Source: Streptomyces populi
GTDB taxonomy: Bacteria; Actinomycetota; Actinomycetes; Streptomycetales; Streptomycetaceae
DNA length: 35,219 nucleotides
Direction: 5' to 3'
Assembly: GCF_002911015.1 (NCBI RefSeq)
Contig: NZ_KZ626927.1
Coordinates: 1-35,219 of the forward strand
The notes under the pieces were generated by a model. That model was not told the origin of the DNA. It made no database searches and was given only the letters and a program-made list of their open reading frames with translations. This document shows positions 17,700 through 24,956 of this stretch, one piece after another. The number at the start of each line of letters is the position of its first letter. Positions within the stretch are counted from its first letter, which is position 1. The position numbers and the translations under genes are program-made.

Positions 17700-19469
17700 T
17701 CAGTCCGGGCTGCCCGCGCCCGCCGCCGTGATCGCCTTGAGCATCGCCGCGTGGATCTGTGAGGGTTCGTTGACCCGCTGACCGGAGCCGCCGGTCGCCC
17801 TGGCGATCTGGTCGACCTCCCGCCGGTCGCTGTCGGGGCCCACCGCTATGGCGATCAGCGGCACCGGACGTTCCGGGTCGGCCAGTTTCTGCAGCTCGGA
17901 GACGAGATCGGACCGGGAGATGCTGCCGCGGTCCCGGTTGACCCCGTCCGTGAGGACGACCAGAGCGTTGAACCGGCCCTTCGTGTAGGAGGCGACGGCC
18001 GCCTTGTACGCCGCGAGCGTGGTGTCGTACAGCCCGGTCTCTCCGTGCGGGACCGGCTCCAGGGACTTGAAGGCGGCGGACAGCCTCGCGCGCTGGCTGC
18101 CGGCTCCCTTCGCGTCGCCGAGCCGCTCGGTCGGTACGAGGACGCGGTAGTCCTTGTCGCCGTCGAGCTTCGTGGAGAACTTCCACAGCCCGATCTCGTC
18201 CTCGGCGGTGAACGTGGCGAGAGCCTGGAGCAGGGACTCCTTGGTGACGTCCATGCGGGACCGGTCACCGCCCGGCACCGGCTCGGCCATGGAGGAGGAG
18301 GCGTCGACGACCGTGGTGATCCGGGCGCTCTCCACCGTGATCGTCCACATGCCGAGGGCCTCCTGGACCGTCCCTTTCGACGAGGAGTCGGCCAGGACGC
18401 GGGTGTACGGCTGCGGGGACCTCCCGCCGGCCTCGGCGACGAGCGTGGCCGAGGGGCTCTCCGCGTCCGTACGGAATCCGAACATCCGCAGGAACTGCCG
18501 GGGGGCCGTCTCTCCGAGCAGGGTCATGAACCGTAGGGCCGCACGGCCCTCGTCGGTGCTCAGCCGCGGCTCGTCGATCAGCGTGTACGGATAGTCGAGC
18601 AGCGGCGAGCCGTCCTCGGGGTAGAAGAGGTCGAGGTGTTGACCGCCGTCCTGCGCGGTGTTGTGCGCGAACGCCGCCTGCTCGGAGAGGATCAGCGCCT
18701 GATTGCGGCCGGGGCCGTCCCGACCGGCGTCCGAGCGGTCACCGGGCAGGGTGTCCAGGAGGTGGGTGCCGCTGTCGGACGTGCGCCGCGAGAGCGTCTT
18801 GGCCGTGGCGGCCGTCCGGACGTCACCGCCCTCGACGCCGGAGGCGGCCGCGCTGATCCTGGCCAGCGCGAGCAGTCCCGTCGAGCTGAGGGCGGGATCG
18901 ACGGCGCCCAGCCCGATCTTCTTGCCCCGCGTCGTCCCTCCGGCCAACTCGGTCCAGGTGTACGTCTTCTCGGGCCAGCCCAGCGCCTTGGCCGCCGACG
19001 GGACGACGGCGACGCCGACCGGGGAGTAGGCGACGTTGCCCAGGCTGGTGACCTGGGTGGCGGTGCCGGCGCCGGTGACCCGCTCCACCCATGCGTCGGA
19101 GTCCGGTATCCACACCTGCGTGCCGGACTTCTTGCCCGACCGGAGCGCGGCGGCGACCTCGTACGACTCGCGCGCGGTCACGCTGACGTCGAGACAACGG
19201 CCGTCGGAGGTGACGTTCTTCTCGCGGGCGTCCGTGGCGACCGCCTCGAGCGCGGGCGCGAGGTCCGGCGAGGCGGCCACCTCGATGTGCACGACGTCGT
19301 CCTGGCAGGAGGCGTCGAAGGAGAACAGGCTCCCGCGGACCGCGGCGGCGGCGCCTCCGACGACGGTGAGGACGAGGGCCGTCGCGAGGGCCGCGTTGCG
19401 GCGGCGTGCGCGGATCCGGGGGTCGGCGGAGCCCGCCCGGCGAGCGTCGGGCAAGCTGTGACGTCCCAT
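17700..19469 (-). CDS. Membrane-anchored substrate-binding plus VWA domain protein
   Basis: Protein of 589 residues from ATG 19469 (GGAGGG about 12 nt upstream). A basic N-terminus and one hydrophobic segment (AALATALVLTVVGGAAAAV) at ~28-46 act as a signal anchor. Residues ~55-360 resemble an extracytoplasmic substrate-binding protein (SPDLAPALEAVATDAREKNV; SGTQVWIPDSDAWVERV). Residues ~380-580 are a von Willebrand factor A domain with an intact MIDAS (D389-A-S391-S-S393) and LVVLTDGVNRD. It probably acts outside the cell by metal-dependent protein binding. Similar Streptomyces proteins are annotated as substrate-binding and VWA domain proteins; no transporter gene lies beside it, so transport is unlikely. 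Confidence 0.88.
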   Translation of the reverse strand: MGRHSLPDARRAGSADPRIRARRRNAALATALVLTVVGGAAAAVRGSLFSFDASCQDDVVHIEVAASPDLAPALEAVATDAREKNVTSDGRCLDVSVTARESYEVAAALRSGKKSGTQVWIPDSDAWVERVTGAGTATQVTSLGNVAYSPVGVAVVPSAAKALGWPEKTYTWTELAGGTTRGKKIGLGAVDPALSSTGLLALARISAAASGVEGGDVRTAATAKTLSRRTSDSGTHLLDTLPGDRSDAGRDGPGRNQALILSEQAAFAHNTAQDGGQHLDLFYPEDGSPLLDYPYTLIDEPRLSTDEGRAALRFMTLLGETAPRQFLRMFGFRTDAESPSATLVAEAGGRSPQPYTRVLADSSSKGTVQEALGMWTITVESARITTVVDASSSMAEPVPGGDRSRMDVTKESLLQALATFTAEDEIGLWKFSTKLDGDKDYRVLVPTERLGDAKGAGSQRARLSAAFKSLEPVPHGETGLYDTTLAAYKAAVASYTKGRFNALVVLTDGVNRDRGSISRSDLVSELQKLADPERPVPLIAIAVGPDSDRREVDQIARATGGSGQRVNEPSQIHAAMLKAITAAGAGSPD

Positions 19470-19652
19470 GACGGTGAGGTCCCTCCCAGATGAGCCTGAT
19501 CCGTGAGACAGCCGTAGAACAGACGACGGGGGCGTACGGCCCGTACGGTGCCCGCCCCCGACGGCCTGTCGCGCACGATCTTCGTAATTTCTTTCGAGAC
19601 CCTAGCGGGGCGACGACGGGGATGCGGTGGGAATACCCAACTGGAGGCGGGA

Positions 19653-20453
19653 GTGCAGGTGGAGGCGGGACCGGTGGCCGATTCTTTTCCGGCCGAGAGG
19701 CTGACCCGACGGATTCTCCGGGACGAGACGCTGCTCGTCCTGGCGCTGTCGCTCGGCGCGAGCGGAGTGTCCGCGCTGATCAGTTTTGTCGGATCGGTCA
19801 CGAAGCCGGGAGGGCTCAAGGACCAGGCGGCCACCCTCAACGCCTCGGCGGCGCCGGGCCGGCCCTGGCTCGACCTGGCCTGGCAGCTCTTCGGCATCGC
19901 GTCCGCCCTGGTGCCGGTCGCGCTCGTCGCGCACCTGCTGATGCGCGAGGGCCGGGGGATGCGCGTGATCGGTTTCGACCGCACCCGTCCCTGGCCGGAC
20001 CTCGGACGCGGTGCCCTGGTCGCGGCGGTGATCGGCAGTACGGGAATCGCCTTCTACCTGGCCGCGCGCGGGTTCGGCGCCAACCTCACGGTGGTGCCCG
20101 AGGCGTTGCCGGACGTGTGGTGGAAGTTCCCGGTGCTGATCCTCTCGGCCGTGCAGAACGCCGTGCTGGAGGAGGTCATCGTCGTCGGGTACCTGCTGCG
20201 GCGGCTCGGGCAGCTGGGCTGGACACCGGGGACGGCGCTGGTGGCGAGTGCGGTGCTGCGCGGTTCGTACCACCTCTACCAGGGCATCGGCGGGTTCGTC
20301 GGCAACATGGTGATGGGTGTGGTCTTCGTGTACCTGTACCGGCGTTGGGGCCGGGTCGGGCCGCTCGTGGTCGCGCACTCGCTGCTCGACATCGGCGCCT
20401 TCGTGGGGTACGCGCTGCTCGCGGGCAAGGTGGGATGGCTTCCGACGGCGTGA
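19653..20453 (+). CDS. CPBP family intramembrane metalloprotease-like protein
   Basis: Integral membrane protein of 266 residues with about seven hydrophobic segments. The CPBP (CAAX protease / bacteriocin-processing, ABI) signature is present: E173-E174 in VLEEVIVVGYLLRR, H207 in GSYHLYQGIGGF, and H242...D246 in AHSLLD. These residues form the active site of Rce1-like proteases. The usual Arg after the Glu pair is replaced in this clade, so activity is unproven. GTG 19653 was chosen because GGAGG lies 5 nt upstream; the open frame extends to 19548. It is divergent from the VWA gene, with 183 bases between them. Confidence 0.88.
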   Translation: MQVEAGPVADSFPAERLTRRILRDETLLVLALSLGASGVSALISFVGSVTKPGGLKDQAATLNASAAPGRPWLDLAWQLFGIASALVPVALVAHLLMREGRGMRVIGFDRTRPWPDLGRGALVAAVIGSTGIAFYLAARGFGANLTVVPEALPDVWWKFPVLILSAVQNAVLEEVIVVGYLLRRLGQLGWTPGTALVASAVLRGSYHLYQGIGGFVGNMVMGVVFVYLYRRWGRVGPLVVAHSLLDIGAFVGYALLAGKVGWLPTA

Positions 20454-20485
20454 GGGGCGCGTCCTAGCGGCGGAGCCGAGCCCGA

Positions 20486-20518
20486 AAAGGGGCGTACGAC
20501 TGTCTCGTACGCCCCTTT
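20486..20518. terminator. Bidirectional terminator hairpin
   Basis: AAAGGGGCGTACGA (20486-20499) pairs perfectly with TCGTACGCCCCTTT (20505-20518) around CTGTC. The A- and T-rich ends of the stem give each strand a short U-run, so it can end transcripts from both convergent genes. Confidence 0.88.
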
Positions 20519-20590
20519 CGTGTGCCGTCGCGCGAGTGCGGTGCCCGCCGCGCGGGCCCGGGGGCTCGCCGTGCCGGTCCCGTGGGCTCG

Positions 20591-21400
20591 TCACACGAGC
20601 AGTTCACCCTCGATGACCGTGACCGCGTGGCCCGAGAGCAGGGTGCGGTCGCCGCGCACTTCGGTGCGGACCAGGCCGGAGCGTGGGGAGGCCTGTAGGC
20701 CGGTGAGGGCGGGGCGGCCGAGGCGCTCCGACCAGAACGGGGCCAGGGCGGTGTGGGCGCTGCCGGTGACCGGGTCCTCGTCGATGCCCACGTTCGGGAA
20801 GAAGCAGCGGGAGACGAAGTCGTAGCCGCGGGAGGGGTCCTCTGCGCGGGCGGTCGCGATGATGCCGCGCTCGGAGTAGTGGGCGAGCGCCTTGTGGTCC
20901 GGGGTGAGGGCGCGGACCGTCTTCTCGTCGGCGATCTCGACCAGCAGGTCTCCGGTGTTCGGGCCGGTGTCGAAGGTGCTGAGCGGCTCGGCGCCGAGCG
21001 CCCCGGCGACACCGTCGGGGATCTCGACCGGGGTGAGGGGCGCGGTCGGGAAGTCGAGGGTGATCGAGCCGTCGGCTTCCGGGGTGGCGATGAGGACACC
21101 GCTGAGCGTGGCGAAGCGCACCGGGCCCTGATGGGCGCCGGTGGTGGTGAGGACGTGCGCGGCCGCGAGGGTCGCGTGTCCGCACAGGGCGACCTCGGTG
21201 GCGGGGGTGAACCAGCGCAGCGCCCAGTCGGCCCCGCCCCCTTCGGGGAGGCGGTGGGCGAACGCCGTCTCCGCGTGGTTGACCTCCAGGGCCACGCTCT
21301 GGAGCCAGGCATCGTCGGGGAAGGAGTCGAGGAGGAGGACCCCTGCCGGATTGCCGGCGAAGGGGCGGTCGGTGAAGGCGTCGACGACACGAATGCGCAT
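20591..21400 (-). CDS. PhzF family isomerase/epimerase-like protein
   Basis: Cytoplasmic protein of 269 residues with the two-lobed PhzF/diaminopimelate-epimerase fold. Family motifs are intact: VVDAFTDRPFAGNPAGVL at the N-terminus, NHAE(44)TAF with the catalytic Glu, RWFTPATEVALCGHATLAAA, and DEDPVTGSAHTAL. PhzF itself isomerises a phenazine precursor, but no phenazine genes are nearby, so the substrate is unknown. The start is ATG 21400. No ribosome-binding site is present, but TAGCTT lies six bases upstream, which suggests a leaderless message. It is divergent from the padR gene. Confidence 0.92.
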   Translation of the reverse strand: MRIRVVDAFTDRPFAGNPAGVLLLDSFPDDAWLQSVALEVNHAETAFAHRLPEGGGADWALRWFTPATEVALCGHATLAAAHVLTTTGAHQGPVRFATLSGVLIATPEADGSITLDFPTAPLTPVEIPDGVAGALGAEPLSTFDTGPNTGDLLVEIADEKTVRALTPDHKALAHYSERGIIATARAEDPSRGYDFVSRCFFPNVGIDEDPVTGSAHTALAPFWSERLGRPALTGLQASPRSGLVRTEVRGDRTLLSGHAVTVIEGELLV

Positions 21401-21406
21401 GTCCCG

Positions 21407-21437
21407 AAGCTAGCGCCCCCGGCGGGCCGTCGGCCAA
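21407..21437 (-). promoter_or_regulatory. Promoter of the PhzF-like gene, probably leaderless
   Basis: Read on the minus strand: TTGGCC (21437-21432), 19 bp, TAGCTT (21412-21407), then CGGGAC and the ATG at 21400. The spacer is slightly long. Confidence 0.45.
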
Positions 21438-21528
21438 GGCCAATCCGGGGGATCTGGCTTCCCGTCCGGGCGGACGGGCGGCTGGACGGGCGAGCGGGCG
21501 GCGTACCCGGCGCCCGTGGGGAAGGGGG

Positions 21529-21557
21529 TTGTCATGCGAGCGGTACCGATATATCGT
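21529..21557 (+). promoter_or_regulatory. Promoter of the padR gene
   Basis: TTGTCA (21529-21534), a 17-bp spacer and TATCGT (21552-21557) match the housekeeping-sigma consensus well. Expected transcription start is near 21564, inside the inverted repeat described next. Confidence 0.7.
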
Positions 21558-21582
21558 TGACGCATCGCGACCGATCAACGAT
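21553..21582 (+). promoter_or_regulatory. Inverted-repeat operator, probable PadR autoregulatory site
   Basis: ATCGTTGA (21553-21560) and TCAACGAT (21575-21582) form a perfect 8-bp inverted repeat with a 14-base spacer. It overlaps the -10 and transcription start. The palindrome CGATATATCG (21548-21557) overlaps its left arm. PadR proteins typically bind such dyads and repress their own promoter. Confidence 0.6.
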
Positions 21583-21599
21583 GGAATGGAGTGATTGCG

Positions 21600-22253
21600 A
21601 TGCGTTCCCGTGGAGAAGACTTCGGATACGAGCACGGACACGGACATGGACACCACGGCGGACCCGGCCATCGGGGTCGGGGCGGCTTCGAGGCGCTGCG
21701 GGGGGCTTTCGGGCCCTTCGGGCCGGGTGGTCCCGGTGGCCCCGGCTTCGGCGGACCCGGCTTCGGTCCGGGGCCCTGGGGTGGGCGCGGCGGCCGGGGC
21801 GGACCGCGGGGGAGGGCGCGGCGCGGTGACGTGCGCGCGTCGATCCTCGCCCTGCTCAAGGACCGGCCCATGCACGGTTACGAGATGATCCAGGAGATCG
21901 CCGAGCGCAGTGGCGGGGCGTGGAAGCCCAGCCCGGGTTCGGTGTACCCGACCCTTCAGCTGCTGGAGGACGAGGGCCTGATCGCCAGCGAGGCCGAGGG
22001 CGGCAAGAAGCTGTTCTCGCTCACCGAGCCGGGCCGCAGCGCCGCCGACGAGGGCCCCGATGCGCCGTGGGAAGAGGCCGGGCGCGGGGTCGACTGGGAG
22101 TCGCTGCACGAGATCCGGCAGGCCGGTTTCGGTCTCATGGAGGCCTTCGGCCAGGTCTGGAAGACCGGCAGCAAGGGCCAGCGCGACAAGGCGCTGGCGG
22201 TCATCAACGAAGCCCGCAAGAAGCTGTACCTGATCCTCGCCGACGAGGACTGA
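21600..22253 (+). CDS. PadR family transcriptional regulator with His/Gly-rich N-terminus
   Basis: Protein of 217 residues from ATG 21600 (GGAGTG six bases upstream; GTG 21591 is an alternative). The winged helix (~residues 75-150) shows the PadR pattern: RASILALLKDRPMHGYEMIQ, SPGSVYPTLQLLEDEGLI and KKLFSLTEPGR. The C-terminal dimerisation helices follow (WESLHEIRQAGFGLMEAFGQ). The first ~70 residues are unusual: a cluster of His (H12, H14, H16, H18, H19, H24) followed by a Gly/Pro-rich stretch (GPGGPGGPGFGGPGFGPG). The His cluster could bind metal. No other gene in its transcript is evident, so it may control itself and distant targets. Confidence 0.93.
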   Translation: MRSRGEDFGYEHGHGHGHHGGPGHRGRGGFEALRGAFGPFGPGGPGGPGFGGPGFGPGPWGGRGGRGGPRGRARRGDVRASILALLKDRPMHGYEMIQEIAERSGGAWKPSPGSVYPTLQLLEDEGLIASEAEGGKKLFSLTEPGRSAADEGPDAPWEEAGRGVDWESLHEIRQAGFGLMEAFGQVWKTGSKGQRDKALAVINEARKKLYLILADED

Positions 22254-22274
22254 CGGCGTGCTGTGGTACCTGCC

Positions 22275-22306
22275 GGCGCCCCGTGGAAGTGTTTCCGCGG
22301 GGCGCC
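22275..22306. terminator. Bidirectional terminator hairpin
   Basis: GGCGCCCCG-T-GGAA (22275-22288) pairs with TTCC-G-CGGGGCGCC (22293-22306) around a 4-base loop, giving a 14-bp stem with one T-G pair. It separates the convergent padR and SRPBCC genes. Confidence 0.88.
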
Positions 22307-22361
22307 TGTCCGCATACGGGGTGCCGCGCGTCGCCTCGGGGGAGGCGCGGGCGCGCGAGGC

Positions 22362-22790
22362 TCAGGCCACCAGTCCGGCCAGCTTCCGCAGCGACTCGTC
22401 GAGGGCGGCCGTCGCCGAGTCCTTGAGCTTGCCCGCCATCAGCGAGACGGCCGCACCCGTGAACTCCCCGTCGATGCGCACCGATGTGGCGTCGCCGTCG
22501 GGGGTGAGCGTGTAGCGCGTGAAGACGTTCACCGACATCGGGCCCTTGCCGCGGATGGCCAGGGCCCGGCCGGACTCCAGTTCCTCGATGGTCCAGGTGA
22601 CCTCGGCCGGGAAGCCCATGAGCTTCATGTTCTCCGCGAAGGTGCCGCCCACCTCGAGCTTCTCCGGGCCGCCCCGCGGGAAGTCGGTGTGCGTCGCGTT
22701 CCACTCGCCGTAGGCGGACCAGTCCGTGAGCCGGGCCCAGATCTTCTCGGCGGGCGCCTCGATCCGTGCCTCCGCGCTGACTTCGGCCAT
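22362..22790 (-). CDS. SRPBCC family protein (CoxG / polyketide-cyclase-like)
   Basis: Protein of 142 residues with the START-like helix-grip fold, a hydrophobic ligand-binding cavity. Characteristic parts are the N-terminal SAEARIEAPAEKIWARLTDW, the glycine-rich GGTFAENMKLMGFPAEVTW, and the long C-terminal helix (AVSLMAGKLKDSATAALDES). The ligand is unknown. Start ATG 22790 has AAGGGG about 8 nt upstream. A good minus-strand promoter at 22872-22844 gives a ~47-base leader containing an 8-bp hairpin (22814-22830). A TetR-type operator candidate sits right behind the -35. Confidence 0.9.
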   Translation of the reverse strand: MAEVSAEARIEAPAEKIWARLTDWSAYGEWNATHTDFPRGGPEKLEVGGTFAENMKLMGFPAEVTWTIEELESGRALAIRGKGPMSVNVFTRYTLTPDGDATSVRIDGEFTGAAVSLMAGKLKDSATAALDESLRKLAGLVA

Positions 22791-22843
22791 GCGACCACCC
22801 CTTCGTGTCGGGCGCTGCGCCCGGCGCAGCTACGGTGTCGCGG

Positions 22844-22872
22844 AACGTAGCTCCAGGCCCTGGAACATTCAA
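22844..22872 (-). promoter_or_regulatory. Promoter of the SRPBCC gene
   Basis: On the minus strand TTGAAT (22872-22867), exactly 17 bp, then TACGTT (22849-22844). Both hexamers fit the housekeeping sigma factor. Expected start is near 22837. Confidence 0.7.
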
Positions 22873-22874
22873 TA

Positions 22875-22889
22875 CTGATGAACCGTCAG
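22875..22889. promoter_or_regulatory. Inverted-repeat operator CTGATG-AAC-CGTCAG
   Basis: A 15-bp inverted repeat with one mismatch between half-sites, two bases upstream of the SRPBCC -35. A near-identical site occurs at 30847-30861. The layout (CTGAYG-N3-CGTCAG) is of the type bound by TetR-family repressors; no tetR gene is in the window. Confidence 0.55.
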
Positions 22890-23079
22890 AAATTGTGGAG
22901 TGCGGCCGCGGTCGGGCACCGGGAAGCCGGCCGTGGGCGCGTGAGCCGAGGCGGCGTGCTTCCGGGGAAACCGGCGCGAAGTCATCCGTGAGGAGGAGGG
23001 CCCGCGCGGGGTGCCCACCCTGTGTCGGACCCGAAGATGCTGCCCGCCGTGGATGACGCGGCGCCGCGGGACTGATGGG

Positions 23080-23634
23080 GTGGAGGCCGTGCTGCCCCGT
23101 ATCCCCCAGCAGTCCGCCGCCGCGAGCGGACCGAAGCGTTTCGGCGCCGATGCCGTACTCGGCGCGGAGCTGGCCCCGGTGGTCTCCGGCGCGCGCAGAA
23201 GAGCGCTGCGCGACGGGGACCGGCAGGTCGACACGGCTCATCTGCTGCACTCCCTGCTGGAGTGCGACCCCGAGGTGCGCGCCGTCTTCGGCGGCGGGCC
23301 GCAGCTCGACCGGCTGCTCGGCTACCTCGTGCAGCGCAGCATCGGTTACGGACTCCGCTGGCAGAGCGCCGCCGAGGACTTCGGTGCCGGACCGGTGACG
23401 GCCGGGGGTGGATGGTCCCCGGTGGCGGCCGGTGCCATGGAGGAGGCGTACGAGCGCGCCGTGCGGCGGGGTGACGAGCGGGCCCGTGGTCTCGACCTGC
23501 TCGTGGCGCTCGTCGCCGATCCCCGGTCGCGGGCCGTCGAGGTCCTCGGACGCGCCGGTGTCGAGCTCCCGCGGCTGCCGGTGCGCGCCGGCGGCGAGTG
23601 CGAGGAGTGCGTCGGCCGGGGCGACGCGGGCTGA
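23080..23634 (+). CDS. Clp N-terminal domain-containing protein
   Basis: Protein of ~184 residues. Two repeats resembling the Clp amino-terminal (substrate-adaptor-binding) domain are visible: ARRRALRDGDRQVDTAHLLH and AYERAVRRGDERARGLDLLV. No AAA ATPase follows, so it is a stand-alone Clp-N protein, perhaps an adaptor or stability factor. The C-terminus ends with a CEEC motif (GGECEECVGRGDAG) that may bind metal. The start is uncertain: GTG 23080 has only a weak GATGGGG-type site, GTG 23089 has GGAGG too close, and ATG 23053 has none. The upstream frame to 23011 lacks support. Confidence 0.8.
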   Translation: MEAVLPRIPQQSAAASGPKRFGADAVLGAELAPVVSGARRRALRDGDRQVDTAHLLHSLLECDPEVRAVFGGGPQLDRLLGYLVQRSIGYGLRWQSAAEDFGAGPVTAGGGWSPVAAGAMEEAYERAVRRGDERARGLDLLVALVADPRSRAVEVLGRAGVELPRLPVRAGGECEECVGRGDAG

Positions 23635-23714
23635 CGAGGCCCCGGAGGACGCCGGTCATCGGCCCCGGCCCGTCGTGTTCGGGGGTCCAGCCGTTGAGAC
23701 AGGTGCTTCTGGGG

Positions 23715-23743
23715 GTGACGGTCATGTCGTCGCCTGTCATCAT
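23715..23743 (+). promoter_or_regulatory. Candidate promoter of the first EamA gene
   Basis: GTGACG (23715-23720), 17 bp, CATCAT (23738-23743), then six bases to GTG 23750. It fits a leaderless layout, but both hexamers are imperfect. Confidence 0.35.
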
Positions 23744-23749
23744 GTGCCG

Positions 23750-24754
23750 GTGCACACCTCTCAGGGCAGTCAGGGCAACCAGGGAAGAGGCGTCGGTCTG
23801 GGCCTCGCGCTCGTGTCGGCAGTCGCCTTCGGCGGATCGGGTGTCGCGGCCAAGCCGCTGATCGAGGCGGGGCTCGACCCGCTCCACGTGGTGTGGCTGC
23901 GGGTCGCCGGCGCCGCCCTCGTCATGCTGCCGCTCGCCGTGCGGCACCGGGCGCTGGTCAGGCGGCGCCCCGCGCTGCTCGCCGGATTCGGACTCCTCGG
24001 CGTGGCCGGTGTCCAGGCCTGCTACTTCGCCGCGATCTCCCGCATCCCCGTCGGCGTCGCCCTCCTCGTGGAGTACCTGGCCCCCGCACTGGTTCTCGGC
24101 TGGGTGCGCTTCGTGCAGCGCCGGCCCGTCACGCGTGCCGCGGCTCTCGGAGTCGTCCTCGCGGTCGGCGGACTCGCCTGCGTGGTGGAGGTGTGGTCGG
24201 GGCTCGGCTTCGACGCCGTCGGACTCCTGCTCGCACTGGGCGCCGCCTGCTGCCAGGTCGGCTACTTCGTCCTGTCCGACCAGGGCAGCGACGCGGGCGA
24301 CGAGGCGCCCGACCCGCTGGGCGTGATCGCGTACGGGCTGCTCGTCGGCACCCTCGTGCTGACCGCGGTCGCGCGCCCCTGGGCCATGCACTGGTCCGTT
24401 CTCGGGGGCAGCGCGGACATGAACGGGACGTCCGTGCCTGCCTCGCTGCTCCTCGGCTGGATCGTGCTCGTCGCCACCGCCGTCGCCTACGTCACCGGAG
24501 TCCTCTCCGTGCGCAGGCTCTCCCCGCAGGTCGCGGGCGTGGTGGCCTGTCTCGAAGCGGTGATCGCCACGGTCCTGGCGTGGGTACTGCTGGGCGAACA
24601 CCTCTCGACGCCGCAGATCGTCGGCGGCGCGGTGGTCCTGCTCGGCGCCTTCATCGCGCAGTCGTCGGCCCCGGCGAAACCCCCGCGGGATCCGGTCGCG
24701 AGCGGGACGGGCGACGCCGAAAGGGAATTGTCGGCCCACGGAACGGCGGTCTAG
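23750..24754 (+). CDS. EamA/DMT family transporter (first)
   Basis: Membrane protein of 334 residues, from GTG 23750 (MHTSQGSQGNQGRG), with ten predicted transmembrane helices arranged as two EamA repeats. The first starts at LGLALVSAVAFGGSGVAAKP and the second around VGLLLALGAACCQVGYFVLS. The end-of-repeat motifs are typical (YFAAISRIPVGVALLVEYLA; VVACLEAVIATVLAWVLLGE). The substrates of this family are metabolites, often amino acids or drugs, exported by proton exchange; the specific one is not predictable. GTG 23744 is an alternative start. Its last codons contain the promoter of the following leader-peptide transcript, whose -10 (TAGAGT) includes the TAG stop. Confidence 0.88.
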   Translation: MHTSQGSQGNQGRGVGLGLALVSAVAFGGSGVAAKPLIEAGLDPLHVVWLRVAGAALVMLPLAVRHRALVRRRPALLAGFGLLGVAGVQACYFAAISRIPVGVALLVEYLAPALVLGWVRFVQRRPVTRAAALGVVLAVGGLACVVEVWSGLGFDAVGLLLALGAACCQVGYFVLSDQGSDAGDEAPDPLGVIAYGLLVGTLVLTAVARPWAMHWSVLGGSADMNGTSVPASLLLGWIVLVATAVAYVTGVLSVRRLSPQVAGVVACLEAVIATVLAWVLLGEHLSTPQIVGGAVVLLGAFIAQSSAPAKPPRDPVASGTGDAERELSAHGTAV

Positions 24755-24757
24755 AGT
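24728..24757 (+). promoter_or_regulatory. Promoter of the second EamA gene and its leader peptide
   Basis: TTGTCG (24728-24733), 18 bp, TAGAGT (24752-24757). Seven bases later comes the ATG of a 12-codon open frame, so the RNA should begin at or next to that ATG. The promoter lies inside the 3' end of the previous gene. Confidence 0.7.
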
Positions 24758-24764
24758 GCGGATC

Positions 24765-24803
24765 ATGCCTGCGACGCTCGTTCTTCCGCCTCCGGCCGCC
24801 TGA
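24765..24803 (+). CDS. Probable regulatory leader peptide MPATLVLPPPAA
   Basis: A 12-codon open frame begins 7 nt after a good -10, so it is probably translated from a leaderless RNA. The peptide is M-P-A-T-L-V-L-P-P-P-A-A. Val is encoded by GTT and the second Leu by CTT, both rare in this GC-rich genome, and three Pro codons follow in a row. Such features can slow or stall ribosomes. The last codons and stop lie in a stem (CCGCC-TGA-GGCGG, 24796-24808). Downstream are mutually exclusive stems leading to the EamA start. This is the arrangement of an attenuation leader; what it senses is inferred, not shown. Confidence 0.55.
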   Translation: MPATLVLPPPAA

Positions 24804-24951
24804 GGCGGGCGTACCGGAACACCGGCCCGGCCCCGTGCCGGGCGGAACGGCGCTGCCCGCAGAAGAAGTCCGAGGACCTTCCGCACGCCCCTGCCCCGCG
24901 GCACGGGCGGCGACGCGGTCCCTTCCCGAACTTCTGCGGATCTGCGGAGAG
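24796..24951 (+). promoter_or_regulatory. Attenuator-like RNA leader of the second EamA gene
   Basis: Overlapping stems can be drawn. B is GCCCGGC/GCCGGGC (24825-24843). F is CGGGC/GCCCG (24839-24859). C is a long-range 9-bp stem CCGCAGAAG/CTTCTGCGG (24857-24865 with 24931-24939), enclosing hairpin 24887-24908. B excludes F, and F excludes C. CTGCGGA occurs twice in tandem (24934-24940, 24942-24948), and pairing of CCGCAG with the second copy would cover the first bases of the GGAGAG ribosome-binding site (24946-24951). Confidence 0.5.
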
Positions 24952-24956
24952 AACAC

